Below, one piece after another: positions 1-10,565 of a DNA stretch of 64,000 nucleotides. The notes beneath the pieces are model-generated. The model saw nothing but the letters and a program-made list of their open reading frames with translations, searched no databases and was not told the DNA's origin. Within the stretch, counting starts at the first letter, position 1. Each line of letters begins with the position of its first letter. The DNA is from Apiotrichum sp. Y4204 (lineage: Eukaryota; Basidiomycota; Tremellomycetes; Trichosporonales; Trichosporonaceae): the NCBI GenBank assembly GCA_025531455.1, contig JAMYHL010000019.1, forward strand, positions 434,001 through 498,000. Direction: 5' to 3'. The translations under genes were made by a program, and so were the position numbers.

Positions 1-2
1 TG

Positions 3-788
3 GCGAGGAAATACGTCGCAGACCTACGCGCGCTGAGGGAATACAAACCGAACGGAAAGCCATCAGATGCCAAAGTGCCGTATGAACGGGTACTGCACGG
101 CCTCATCGTTCTCGCCCAGTTCCTCATCGATCAGGTCCGCGTAATGGAAGATCCAGCAACGGAGGAAAAGAAGCGCAAGCTCATATGGAACCGCATTCCG
201 ACCGAGGTCGGGGACGCTGGCGCTCTGGCGCACGAGCTGCTCTGGCGCGTGCGGCAGGAACTCCCCGATACATGGGAGGACGAGGAGGAGGTGAAGGTGC
301 ACGTGGGGGGTAAAGGTCGGAAGCGCAAGACGATAAGCGCAAACGGCACGCCAGCGCCAACGACCAAGCGCGCAAAGTCCCAGTCGCTGCAACTTCTCGA
401 CCGGCCCCCGGCGTCGCGAACATGGCAGTTCTCCCCTGCGCCATGGGAGCAAGCCGACCACCCAATCGTGAAGAATACCGCCACGGTCAGCCGGCCTCGT
501 CCGGGAAGTACCGCGCCGGAGGATGCCGAGGAGACCACCGCAGTGTACCACCAGAGCCGGCGGCGCGTGCGTGAGGAGAATGGCGAGCTGGTGATGGAGG
601 AGCAGGACCTCGTGTTTACTGAGCGCCGGGTCGTGTGGCGGAAGGGAGCTGAGACCGAGGTCAAGGCGGAGCCTGTGGAGGCGGTCAAGGAGCAGACAGA
701 GCAGGTAGAGCAGCCGGCGGCGGAGCAGGAGCAGCCACCAGCGGGGCAAGAGCAGCCCAGTGAGGTGAATGCTGCCGTCGCGATCTAA
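3..788 (+). CDS. C-terminal part of an unidentified, possibly chromatin-associated protein (5' end outside window)
   Basis: The frame is open from the first bases of the window to a TAA at 786-788, so the 5' end of the gene lies upstream. About 260 residues are visible. The first ~100 look globular and helical, with the segments LIVLAQFLIDQ, IPTEV and LAHELLWRVRQEL. The rest is low complexity: a basic stretch (GRKRK, TKRAKS) that could be a nuclear localisation signal, then a Glu/Gln/Pro-rich tail. The helical pattern is reminiscent of the region after the JmjC domain in fungal JHD1/KDM2 histone demethylases, but no catalytic residues are in view, so this is only a suggestion. The GTG at 75 is not a believable start because the frame continues upstream of it. 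Confidence 0.6.
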   Translation, partial: ARKYVADLRALREYKPNGKPSDAKVPYERVLHGLIVLAQFLIDQVRVMEDPATEEKKRKLIWNRIPTEVGDAGALAHELLWRVRQELPDTWEDEEEVKVHVGGKGRKRKTISANGTPAPTTKRAKSQSLQLLDRPPASRTWQFSPAPWEQADHPIVKNTATVSRPRPGSTAPEDAEETTAVYHQSRRRVREENGELVMEEQDLVFTERRVVWRKGAETEVKAEPVEAVKEQTEQVEQPAAEQEQPPAGQEQPSEVNAAVAI

Positions 789-990
789 GTAACCCATTTG
801 AGCTATGCATACCTTGAGAGTCCATACTGTATCGAGACATGGAACCGTGCTGTACAGTACCAAACAGCACTGAAGACCGATTTGTGTGAAGAGCCTCCAC
901 CGGACGACACCTCCACCTCCACCCACATTTTCGTCACGATCAGAAGTCCACAATCAGCGGAATTTCGGCAACAACAACATCACCAAGAAA

Positions 991-2162
991 ATGGAGGGTA
1001 CGTCGCCCCGGCCGTCCTCCAACTAATAACAGCCGCCTCCCTCGCGCAATTTGACACAGAGTACTCTGCCGACTCGATCGAGTTCTGCCCGACGGCGGGG
1101 TACGAGCACCTCTTCACGTGTGGGACGTACCAGCTGCTGTCCCCGGCCGAGCCCAAGGAGGGAGAGGGGACGGCGGAGAAGGAAAACGACGTGGAGAAGA
1201 AGAAGGAAGCGAAGTTGGATTCAGACTCTGACTCGGACTCGGACTCTCTCGCGGAAGAACACACACCGCCAGCACCCCGTGTCGGGCGGCTGTACCTCTT
1301 TGAGCTGGACGGCGCGACGCCAGTCGAGAAGCAGCGTATTGAGACGGCCGCGATCCTCGATGCCAAATGGTAGGTGTTTCGTCCTGCTTGCGAAGTATAT
1401 GTTAACCCCAGGTCGCCGAAAGCTACAACTCCAGAGCTGCTGGTCGCGGACGCAAAGGGTGGTCTGACAGAGTACACATATTCCTCTGGCTCCCTGAGGC
1501 AGGTGCAGCGCCTGGAAGTCGCGGACGAATCGACGCTCGTGCTCTCCCTGGACCCCTCGGCGCGAGGCGACGGCGAGGTCATCACCTCGCTCTCCTCAGG
1601 CGAGCTCGCCCACATTGTGCGTGACACGACGGGCGCAATGGAGGTTTCCTCGTCGTGGGCGGCCCACGACTTCGAGCCGTGGATTACAGCATGGGCGAGG
1701 GAGGAACAAACCGTGTGGTCGGGCGGGGACGACCTGCGCCTCAAGCGGTGGGATCTGCGGATGACGGGAATGCCGACCGCGGTGGTGCGGTGCTTCGAGG
1801 GCGGGGTGACCACCATCGCGCCGAGTCCGCACGACGAGCACATCCTCGCGGTTGGGAGCTACGATGCGCGCCTGAGGCTCTTTGATGTGCGTAACATCCG
1901 CTCTCCACTGGGTGAGATTGAGTGTCCGGGCGGAATATGGCGTACGAGGTGGAACCCAGGCCAGGAGAGGAAGAACGATATTCTCAACGCGTGCATGCAC
2001 GGCGGGTTTGCGGTCGTGCGAGTTGAAGAAGGCGGAAGCGGGGGAGAAGTGGTGACGACCTTCCCCGGCACGCTGGGATACGGCGCGGACTGGTGTCGGA
2101 CCGGGGATCTGGTCGCGACGTGCTCGTTTTACGATCATGTCATGCATGTTTGGAGGGCTTAG
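991..2162 (+). CDS. DPH7: Diphthine methylesterase, WD40 protein (DPH7/RRT2/WDR85 family)
   Basis: Demethylates methylated diphthine on elongation factor 2, allowing the last amidation step of diphthamide synthesis in the cytosol. Three exons are inferred: 991-997, 1033-1369 and 1412-2162, giving 364 residues. The first coding exon is only 7 nt (ATGGAGG); the 35-nt intron 998-1032 has a CTAAT branch site, and the 42-nt intron 1370-1411 restores the frame across a Trp codon. Family signatures are FDTEYSADSIEFCP near the N-terminus, WAAHDFEPWITAW, VWSGGDDLRLKRWDLR, VGSYDARLRLFDVR and GGIWRTRWNP; the WSGGDD and GSYD.RLRLFD blades are diagnostic of DPH7. An acidic Glu/Lys and Ser-Asp insertion lies between the first blades (about 1155-1255). 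A TTG at 798 would extend the frame, but the spliced ATG fits the family N-terminus much better. Confidence 0.9.
998..1032 (+). other. 35-nt intron after a 7-nt first coding exon of DPH7
   Basis: The donor is GTACGT, the branch-like sequence CTAATAAC lies next to the acceptor CAG, and splicing converts ATG GAG G into the codon series MEAASLAQFD. Without this intron the frame has no nearby ATG. Confidence 0.8.
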
Positions 2163-2746
2163 TGTATACATAGATGATGAAGAGTGATCAAGAATTCAAA
2201 GGGTCGTGTTGCCAAAGACCTTGACTTTCTCGCAGAAATCCGGAAGTTCATCATGGTCGGTGAGTTTCGAGTTTTGGACTTCATGGTCATCGCATGGACC
2301 GTGGAACACACCTCAGCTTTTCACAGGGTGACTTCGAGATCCAACCTCAAAAGAAACAGTTGTATCAAGTCCGCAATACAAAGGCCTTCAGCCACTTGCA
2401 CAACTCACTTCCAAACACACAGGCTACAATGTGTGCTGCTCAGTAGCTGGAACTCATTGTGGACGTGCTTTCGCAGAATTTCGACCCTTCGATAAACATT
2501 ATTAACGCAGTCCTCAACTCAATCTGTAAGTAAAAGATGCTGTGGAAAACGAAAAACAAACACCTCACAACCCGTTTCCGACTATGCGCTGGTCGTGTTG
2601 AATCGAGAGTAAAGACTTTTTAGCCACCTGCGAAGCGATCGTCGGAACGCACAGTGTGAACTGCGAGGTGCAGGAGATGTCCTTCATACAACATGCGAGG
2701 CTATGGTCCGTACAATCAAAAGCACAGGTAATACTGTATGAGTAGA
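2163..2746 (+). other. Spacer holding an unresolved coding-like segment (possible small spliced gene or gene relic)
   Basis: Between the DPH7 stop and the convergent DNA ligase stop lies a stretch that reads like protein. From 2327 a frame gives FEIQPQKKQLYQVRN..., reaches an in-frame TAG at 2444-2446, continues as LELIVDVLSQNFDPSIN..., then meets a perfect donor GTAAGT at 2526. A 98-nt intron 2526-2623 with acceptor TTTTTAG leads into 40 more codons (CEAIVGTHSVNCEV..., ending at TAG 2743-2745). Composition is balanced, unlike the Arg/Pro/Ser-rich shadow frames nearby. A start, possibly ATG 2174 or 2177, and the upstream splicing could not be settled: a good donor at 2261 (GTGAGT) and acceptor at 2326 give the wrong phase for the protein-like frame. 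No family was recognised. Confidence 0.3.
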
Positions 2747-5700
2747 TCACTCCTCCTTCTTGACCTCCTCCACCACCTCAGATTCCAGAGCCTCATTGGG
2801 TAAGAGACCTGCCTCAGCACCAACTTCAACACCGTCGTCTCCCATCTCAGCTTCCCCCTCAACGCCCAAACCCACTCCAAGCTCTCCTCCCTCAGCATCC
2901 CCGGAGCCTTCCCGTTTTACGCGCTTCTCCGCCGCCGGCGCCATCTGTCTGCGGAACATGTCCGCAAACTCCTCGCTCGTCGTCGCCTCGTCAATCGTCT
3001 TATCTTCTCGGCGGCGGATGAACCTTGGAAATCGCAGGCTCAGGCCACGCTCGCCGCCGATATACGTTGCACCGGCAGGATAAACCGGGGAAAGGGTAAT
3101 GCTGCTGGTCAGCATCGTTACTGTGGAAGTCCTGGATGAGGAACATGTCACTCAATAGCCTTCACTCACTCGGCGCCGCGGATCTCCCACACTTCGCTGG
3201 GGAGAAACCAGAAGTCCGGCACGAGACCACCGGTCTCGACGTATCCCAGCGGCGCGGAGGGATGGCATATCTCCGGCTGTCCTTCTGGTGGGTATCGTAC
3301 CAAAAGATCCTTGTAGAACGCGTCTGTGAATCCCGAAATACCTGTCGTCAGCTGCTGGGTCAGGAGTAGTTGTCATACACTTGCAGACGGCCTCGAGTGC
3401 GCCGGAATCGGGATTGCGCGCGGCGAGGAGGATGGGGGACCACCACCCCGCCTTGCGACCCATACCCCACCATGCGCCTGGAGTTAGTTAAATTGTACAC
3501 GTTGGAACAACTAACCGATTGGCACAAGGTCAAGTGAGTCGCCCATACCCTCAAGATAGTCTGCTGTCAGCTTACGCACTTCCGTACTTCAGCTCACCCT
3601 TCTTGACCTTCAGCCAGCCCATGCTGCGCTGGTCAGGCTCGTATGTTGCTGGTAGAGGTTTGCGGCGAGATGTGTCATCTTTGCCATTGGAATCTGGCTG
3701 TTCGTCCTCTTCCTCGTCATCGAGGGACTCCGCGCCTGCCTCGCCCTCAAGCAGTTTAACCATCAGGCCCTCCGCCTTCCGCTCCACAACCTTGTCAAAG
3801 AATGCCTTGAGGTCAGCTGGGCTCTTGATGTCTGCGGAATCTATGCTGTCCACGTGTGCAAAACGCGCATGTAGCGGGTCCGCGCTGCTCAGTGGCGGGA
3901 GGAGGGTGCGCAGGATATGTCGGCGCTGAGCAAATGAGGAGGACAAGAGGGACTGATTATCAGCAGGTGATAACTGTTTAATCACCTACAACGTCGTTGA
4001 GCAGCATCAGGTCAAAGGCGCACACCTCGACGACGACGGTGACGTCCTCGGCCTTCACATCCTTCTTCGCGCGGTTGGTCAGTTCCTGAAAAGTGCGCTT
4101 TGCGCCCGTGTCCTTGTCAATCGCCACGATTTCGGCGTCGATGACGAGCGATGTGATGCTGTCAGCATTCAGGAGGTCAGCCACTGGGGCGGACGGTGAT
4201 GTTGATCCTGAAGGGAAAGCAGCACGCTTGTCCGGCATAGCGCGGGTGACAAGCTCTAGTGCCATGGAGCAGACATCGGGATACTGCGGTCAGGAAAAGA
4301 AAACACTTCACCCACCTTCTCCGTCATATCCTCGAGATGGCGGCTGAACAAGCGCACCCAGACGCGTCCCTGTGAGCTCTGCACCCATCTTCCTCCGCCG
4401 TCGGCCTCGCCCTGCGGCCCGCCAACGCGGACGTGCATTTGCAGCCTCTGGCCATCGAGCTTCTCCTCCGCTGTGAATGGGAGAGTTCCAAGGCGAGAGT
4501 AAACCTCGTCAAAGCTGCGCGTAATCGATCCCAGCATTGGCGAGATCGGAATGCCGACACTCAGCGGAACACGGTCCTCGACCCCCTCGAGACCAGATTG
4601 TAGACCGCGTACGAGGTCTCCGTAGTTTGGGTGGCGGACGTATACTCTCCTCACGAGGCGTACGGCTTCAGCACATGCTGCCTCGGCGGCGTCTCGCGCA
4701 GGATCCATCACCTTCTTTCCCTTGGCTGGAAGAGGAAGAACAGCATCAAGCTTGTCGACAGGGTACTCTTTCAAAGCGACTGCACGAGCGAGCGCCGTGA
4801 GAAGCGTGAGGCGAACAGCGCCAATCTGCGGATTTAGTAACACTGAGAGATTCAGCGGAATTGTTCATCTCACCCTCAAGTTCCCAATGAGTGATCGGAC
4901 GAGATACCGCACTTCGTCCCCCTTAGCCTGGACCATAAGTTTCCTGACCACATCGCCCTTGATGCGTCCACTCTGCGGGCCAGAGATGGTAGCGAGTGAG
5001 AGAAGGCGGGCATATACATCGTGCGCAATGAGGGGAGCGGGCGGGACGATGGTGCGCAGATTTGACTTTGCCTCGTACGCGACGTCCCCCGGGTCGCCGT
5101 ATTTTGCCCATAGGAGCTTGAGGTCGCGCGCCTGCAGACCGGACACCTCCTTGATGGCCTTGGAGAGGATCATGGAGCCCACACCGAGCTCGCAAGGAAG
5201 ATATGCGGGGCGGAGGTGGTTTGAAAGGAGATAAAGGGAAGGAGTGACATCTGCGGGGGACACGGTGAGGAGAAGGTGGAGGAAGCTGGTGGGTTAGCAA
5301 TGGCAGTGCAGGCAACCCACTTGGTAAGCACGCGCACGATCGTCAAGCGTGATCGCGTCGCTGCGACCTGGACATACACCCCCACAAGGACAGAGTATGG
5401 GAGCCGCCCCGCAGGCCAGAGGGAGGTATCGACAGATGACGGGCGGAAGAGAAACGAGTCGGTGTCAAAGTCGATAGCGGGTGCGGACTCCTTCGATACC
5501 TGGCCGAATATCCGGGGACGTGACGGGCCAGCTTCTGGCTGCGGCTTGACAGCTTTCGCATCAGGCTTGATAGGTTGTGCAGGCTTGAGAAACATGGGAT
5601 GTATTGCCTTGGTCTCCTGGGCCGTCACCTTCGACTCGACAGCCGCGTCGTCCACCACAATGACCTGCTCCCCTACCTTCCCCTCGCTCTCCCCGCCATT

Positions 5701-5946
5701 CCACTCCGCTTCAAGTCGTCTTGCCAAAGCCTCATCGCTCTCCGCAACCACTTCGGTCACCTCGGTAACCGATTCCTCGTCGTCCGAGTCCACGAGCGAG
5801 ATGACCTCGGCCCCAGCCTTGGTCGGGGAGAAGAAGCTCGCGAGCGTGCGCTGTTTCGCCGCGCGTGGGGAGGTCAGAGCTGGGGCGGGGCGTTTTCCTT
5901 TTGATTTCGCATTTGGGCTCGGGGTCGGCTTTGGTTTCGGGGCCAT
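2747..5946 (-). CDS. CDC9: ATP-dependent DNA ligase I
   Basis: Seals nicks during Okazaki-fragment joining and excision repair. Nine exons encode about 955 residues; introns are 5286-5320, 4826-4873, 4284-4315, 3953-3989, 3561-3597, 3478-3515, 3342-3378 and 3102-3169 (32-68 nt). The N-terminus has a basic stretch and a PCNA-interaction box QRTLASFF near residue 30. The DNA-binding domain follows (PADVTPSLYLLSN, CELGVG), then the adenylation motif EEKLDGQR with catalytic Lys about residue 468, motif III/IIIa (FSRHLEDMTEKYP), motif IV (VIDAEIVAID), EGLMVK and motif V/VI elements (WLKVKKDYLEGMGD, SLRFPRFIRRRED). The Glu/Gly-rich tail is poorly conserved. ATG at 5946 gives the canonical short N-terminus before the PIP box. 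The gene is divergent from BET5, and an ACGCGT element lies in the shared promoter. Confidence 0.95.
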
Positions 5947-6240
5947 CGTCAGTAAAGGTTGAGATGGCGAGAAGAAGAAGGTGCAAGAGGAGTCGAGATG
6001 AGGACAACCAAAGTCACCCACCACAACAATCTCACCCACCATCAAGTCCAGTCAACTCTCCTCGACGTCATACACGGACAGCGGCGTATCTCCGCACCAC
6101 GCGGTATCTCTGTCGATCATCTCCACCCCTCGCCGTGTCATGCTCGATACGCGGTGCGCGATGCGTCCAGGTCCAAGTTCGTCGATAAACGATAACATCG
6201 AGCTCGACGCGTCAACAACACTTCTCCAACCGTCGGCACG
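5947..6240. promoter_or_regulatory. Divergent promoter CDC9/BET5 with an ACGCGT element
   Basis: This 294-bp spacer separates the ATGs of DNA ligase I (minus) and BET5 (plus). It contains ACGCGT at 6207-6212 within CTCGACGCGTCAAC. ACGCGT is the MluI cell-cycle box bound by MBF in other fungi and controls S-phase genes such as CDC9 in budding yeast. Function here is inferred from sequence identity only. Confidence 0.4.
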
Positions 6241-7045
6241 ATGACAATCTACTCACTATACATTTTCGACCGGTACGCTACCCCCCATGAACCATCCTAA
6301 CGCCAGACACTGCGACTGCGTATACTACCAGGATTGGCACCGGACGTCGGGCGTGCGCGCGGGCGGCGACCGGCCAGGCGTGCACCGCATCCCGGCAGCG
6401 GCGGGCGGGGGCGGCGTGCGCGAGTCCATTTTCAGTAATGGGAGCGCGGCGCAGAGCCAGAATGCGAGCCAGAACCAGAGCCAGAGCCAGTCCCGGCCGC
6501 AATCCCTCCAGCAGCCGCCTGTCCCTGCGAAACGTCCCGGGCTGCCGTTCGACGAGGAGGCCAAGCTCGTCTATGGCGTCGTGCTCAGTTTGCGCAATAT
6601 GGTCAAGAAGCTTAGTGGGAAGTGAGTGCGGCTGGGTGACTTTTGTATCAACCCATGACTCGCGGTTCTTTACTGATTCTCAGCGAAAATGAGCAGTTCA
6701 CATCCTACACTACGGCGCAGTACAAGCTGCACCTGTACGAGACGCTCACGGGGTACAAGTTTGTGCTGCTATCCGACCCGTCGAGCGACAGCCTGCGCTT
6801 TGTGCTCCGCCAGCTGCACACGGGCCCGTTTGTGGATTTCGTCGTGCGCAATCCTCTCATCGAGATGGACTGTCGCACGCGGGGCGTGGACAACGATCAG
6901 GTGAGGGAATGAGAAGCGAGGGATGGTCAGGACAACCGTAACATCCCTTGAAACTCCTCAGCCATCACGTTTGCTGTATTGCTAACCGCAGTTCCGCGCC
7001 GCGGTGGACCGCCACATCCGCTCGCTCACAATGTTTGGGCCATGA
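6241..7045 (+). CDS. BET5: TRAPP complex subunit Bet5/TRAPPC1
   Basis: A longin-fold subunit of the TRAPP tethering complex, which acts as exchange factor for Ypt1/Rab1 in ER-to-Golgi traffic. Four exons (6241-6272, 6307-6621, 6684-6900, 6992-7045) give 205 residues. Signatures are the N-terminal MTIYSLYIFDR, CVYYQDW, EAKLVYGVVLSLRNMVKKLSG, FTSYTTAQYKLHLYETLTGYKFVLLSD and the C-terminal FRAAVDRHIRSL. The protein is longer than the usual ~145 residues because of a Gly- then Ser/Gln-rich insertion between the first strand pair and the first long helix (about residues 25-85, DNA 6350-6530), a place where fungal TRAPPC1 proteins often vary. Introns are 34, 62 and 91 nt. It is convergent with FUN30. 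Confidence 0.93.
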
Positions 7046-7217
7046 GGCATGCATGATGGGTAGTGGTAATGCAGACATGTAATACTGTATGACGCGGCAA
7101 TGGGCACGGCGACACCAGAGTGGAAGGGGGAAAGGGGGGGTGTGAAGCAATGAACAACGGCCAATGGCGAAACTGCCAGACTAACAAAACGCATAGCAAG
7201 AAAGACTCTTTCCAGGC

Positions 7218-10200
7218 TCACCGCTTACGGCCCTGGGCGCGGCGCATGCCCTGGCTGCCCGACGGGGCCTCCTCCTCGTCCTCGGCCTTGGCGGCGAGGT
7301 CGTCGGACGCTTTCAAGTCGCCCTCGTCTTCGAATTTCTTGCGAAGCGTCTTGAGCAGACTCTTGCGCATATCCTTCGAGACCTTCTCATCGCCCGCCAC
7401 ACCGGCCTCCTCCACCGCCGCTTCGGGATCCGACGACTGGCCGTCACCGCCGACCATGTCGTCGAGCTGCAGCTTTGTCTCTCCTATCGCGAAGATGTCT
7501 TCGTCGATAGAGTCCGTGCTAATCAGCTTGATGACCTCAACGCTGCGCTCCTGACCAATACGGTACGCGCGGTCCGCGGCCTGCCGGTCGTTGTGAGGGT
7601 TAAAGTCCTGGTCGAAGATGATGACCACCGAGGCGGCAGTAAGGTTGATGCCCACACCGCCGGCCTTGGTAGAGAGAAGGAAGACCGTGATCTCTGGGTC
7701 CTCGTTGAACTCGTCGACAAGCCCCTGGCGCTCGTCTGTGCGCGTTTGACCGTTGAGACGCACGTAGCGCACCTTGAGGTGTTCGAGTGCCACCTCAAGA
7801 ATGTTGAGAATCATCGTAAACTGCGAGAAGAGCAGCATGCGCTTGCCCTCCTTTCGGCAACGCTCGACGTGCTCTTTTAGGGCCCGCATCTTGCCGCCTT
7901 CGAGGAATGCCTCAGCCTCGAGGGCAAAATGTTCGAGCTCCTCGTGCTCGCTCACGAACGCGTGTATCTCAGCGTCACTCATGACCTGCTGTCAGCTAGA
8001 GCACGCCCCATGGTAGCTCACCTCAAGATCCTCAATCACATAATCGAGACGCGAGTCGCACCACTTCTCCGTGTTCAGACACGCCTTGGCGATAGTGTTC
8101 ACCTTGGTCTTGTTGTACAAGCGCCGGAAGAGGAGAGGATGCGAGGCAGCCTTTCGGAGGTCCATGATAATGTTGGCCGACGAGTTTTGCGACTTGGCGG
8201 CGGCCTTGCCCTTAGCCGGCTTCTTCGCGCCATCGTCCTCGTCACCGTCGCCGGCAGCAGCCTCGATTGCGTCCTCGTCCATCTCGGCCATCACCTTACG
8301 GGAGAGCCGCAGAGTTTCGCGGTAGAGACGCGCCTGCGTCGGCGTCATGACACAGTGCTCAACCGACTCGATCTTTGGCGGGAGCGTGAGGACCTAGAGT
8401 TAGTGACGAGCTTCGCGATCAGTACTCACATTTGCCTTGCGTCGACGTAGGACGAAAGGGGTTAACATCGTGCGCGCACGCGAGACACGCTCAGCCGCAA
8501 GCAGGTTCTGATGCCCCTGGCTTTGCACCTTGAAGATGGCGCGGAGATACTGCTCGGCCTCGCTGAAGATGTCCTTGTGGATAAACATGAGCAGCGACAC
8601 AAGCTCCTGGAGGTTGTTCTGCAGTGGCGTGCCGGTGAGCAGGAGACGCCAGCGCGGCTTGATCGAGAGCAAATCCTGGTATCGCTTTGTCTGGAAGTTC
8701 TTGAGCGCGTGGGCCTCATCATAGACGCATGTCTCGAATCCCATCTTCTTCCGGAAGAACGTAAGATCGTCTGCGCTTCCGACCTGCGTGTACGACGCGA
8801 GGATGACCTCGAGCTCGTTCGCGCGGGCCATGCGCTTGAGCTCGTGGCGCAGCTCCCTGCGCTCGGCCTGCGAGCCATAATACGTCTGGACATCGATCGA
8901 CGGCGCGAAGCGCTCAAACTCGCGCGTCCAGTTCTCGAGCGTCGACGCCGGGACGAAGATTAGATGCGGGCCGTGGATGCCGCGCTCCTTTAGGTGGGCA
9001 ATGAACGCGATGACCTGGATGGTCTTGCCAAGGCCTGAGAGTTAGCCGCAATCGAAACCGTGCAACTCACCCATTTCGTCGGCAAGGATGCAGCCGATTT
9101 TACGGGAATACAGCAAGTTCAGCCAGTTGACGCCGAGCAGCTGATAGTCCTTGAGGACGGTGCCCTCGGAGAGGAGCGACGGCTGCGTGCGGATATACGA
9201 GCTGAGAATCTTGCGCTTGCGCATGTCCGTCTCGTTGCGGAGGAGCTCCGAGACCTTGTCGACATCGACCTTGACGTCGTTTAGGCCATCCGACCGCGGC
9301 GTACCGGTTATGCTCGTGCTCATGGTCGCGGCGCCCTTCCACACCGCGAGCGTGTTGGCGATATCCTGCGCAATCCCCTCACAGCGGTTGAGACACGCGT
9401 CGATCTGAACGTATCCTTCCATGATCTCCTCGTACTGCTCAAACAGCTTGTACGACACGCCACGCGTCTTGCCCAGCTTGGTGCGGATTTCGTCCACCGA
9501 GGAGTACGGCCGCAGAGATATGATCTTCTGAGCCTGCTCCTCGCTACAGGCAATTGTCCCGAGAAGCTTGTCGAGGTCGTCCTCGTTGAACGCGCGGAAC
9601 GCGGAGCCGGTCGCGTCGATCTCGTCCTCTTCGTCTGACCCCTTCCGGCGCTTGCGCTTGTGTCCATCATCGCTGGACCATCCATCCGATTCGTTCTCCG
9701 AGCCGCTCTCCGAGGCGCTCGCCTCATCTGGGTCGCGTTTCCGCGCCTTGTTGCGGTTTCGGTAGATGGTCGACTTTTCGTTTCGCCGCTTCTTTGCAGG
9801 GACAACCGGGGCTGATTCGAGCGACGCCGAGGCAGACTTGGGAAGCGACGACAGGGACGAGCTAGGCACGGAGGGAACGGAGGGAGAAAAGGCATAGCGG
9901 CTGAGGTCGGGGCGCGACGATTCTGCGGCGGCGGCGTTGCGCGCCGCGCGGGAGAGCTCGTTGAGCAAAGCATTTGTGTCTTCGCCGTGTCGATCGAGCG
10001 CGGCGGTGATGATGTGCCGCGCGAGTTTGGGGAACTGTGCGCGCAGGCGCTGTACGCGGCGTTCCACCGCGTCGCTGTGCGTCGCCTTCGCCATGGCGAT
10101 GAGGCTCGGTCCGTTCGTGCGGCGGCTCGGCCCGGCGGTCGGCTTGGTCGGCGAGTGGGAGCTGGGCGAGTCGGGGTCCTCGTAGCGCTTCTTGAGGCGC

Positions 10201-10565
10201 GTGAGCTGTGGCGAGCTCGGCGAATCGATAACAATGGGGTCGCGTGCCGAGCCGTTACTGTGCCCGTTGGTGTTGTCCTTGAGATTGTGGCTGGTCCCGT
10301 TGGCGGCGTTGCCATTGGTGTAGCCAGCGGGGCGTGCGGGGCGCGAGAGGTTTGACGAAGGGATGACGCCCCGGCCGCCCATGGGTGAAGACGAGGGGAC
10401 GAGCACGCGGCCGTCGGGCGAGGGCGTGTCGACGACTATCGGCTCGCGCTCCGGCTTGGCGCGGCGCGCGGCGCGCAGGTCGTCGAGCATCTGGTGTGAG
10501 CGGGGCGCGTTGCGTGGGTGGGACTTCAGAGGACTCACGCGACGCCGGTTCTCGTCGGCTGGCAT
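7218..10565 (-). CDS. FUN30: SNF2-family chromatin remodeller of the Fun30/SMARCAD1 type
   Basis: An ATP-driven nucleosome remodeller; orthologues promote heterochromatin silencing and DNA-end resection. Five exons (10539-10565, 9071-10490, 8430-9034, 8022-8393, 7218-7985) give 1063 residues. The N-terminal ~450 residues are disordered and Ser/Pro-rich, with a CUE-like ubiquitin-binding helix bundle (VERRVQRLRAQFPKLARHI, about 160-200) typical of Fun30. The ATPase core has motif I MGLGKT (Lys about 486, split by the 36-nt intron 9035-9070), motif II DEAH about 588, LLLTGTPLQNN, and the C-terminal lobe with LNGQTRTDERQ, LLSTKAGGVGINLT and DRAYRIGQ. The tail is acidic then basic. The first intron (10491-10538) is 48 nt, so its retention would only add 16 residues. 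Divergent from the PBN1-like gene. Confidence 0.93.

Noticed and set aside
3561..3579. A 19-nt intron in CDC9
   Set aside because: A GTGCGT donor close to the acceptor keeps the frame, but the 37-nt alternative (3561-3597) restores the invariant KKDYLEG motif and is the better model.
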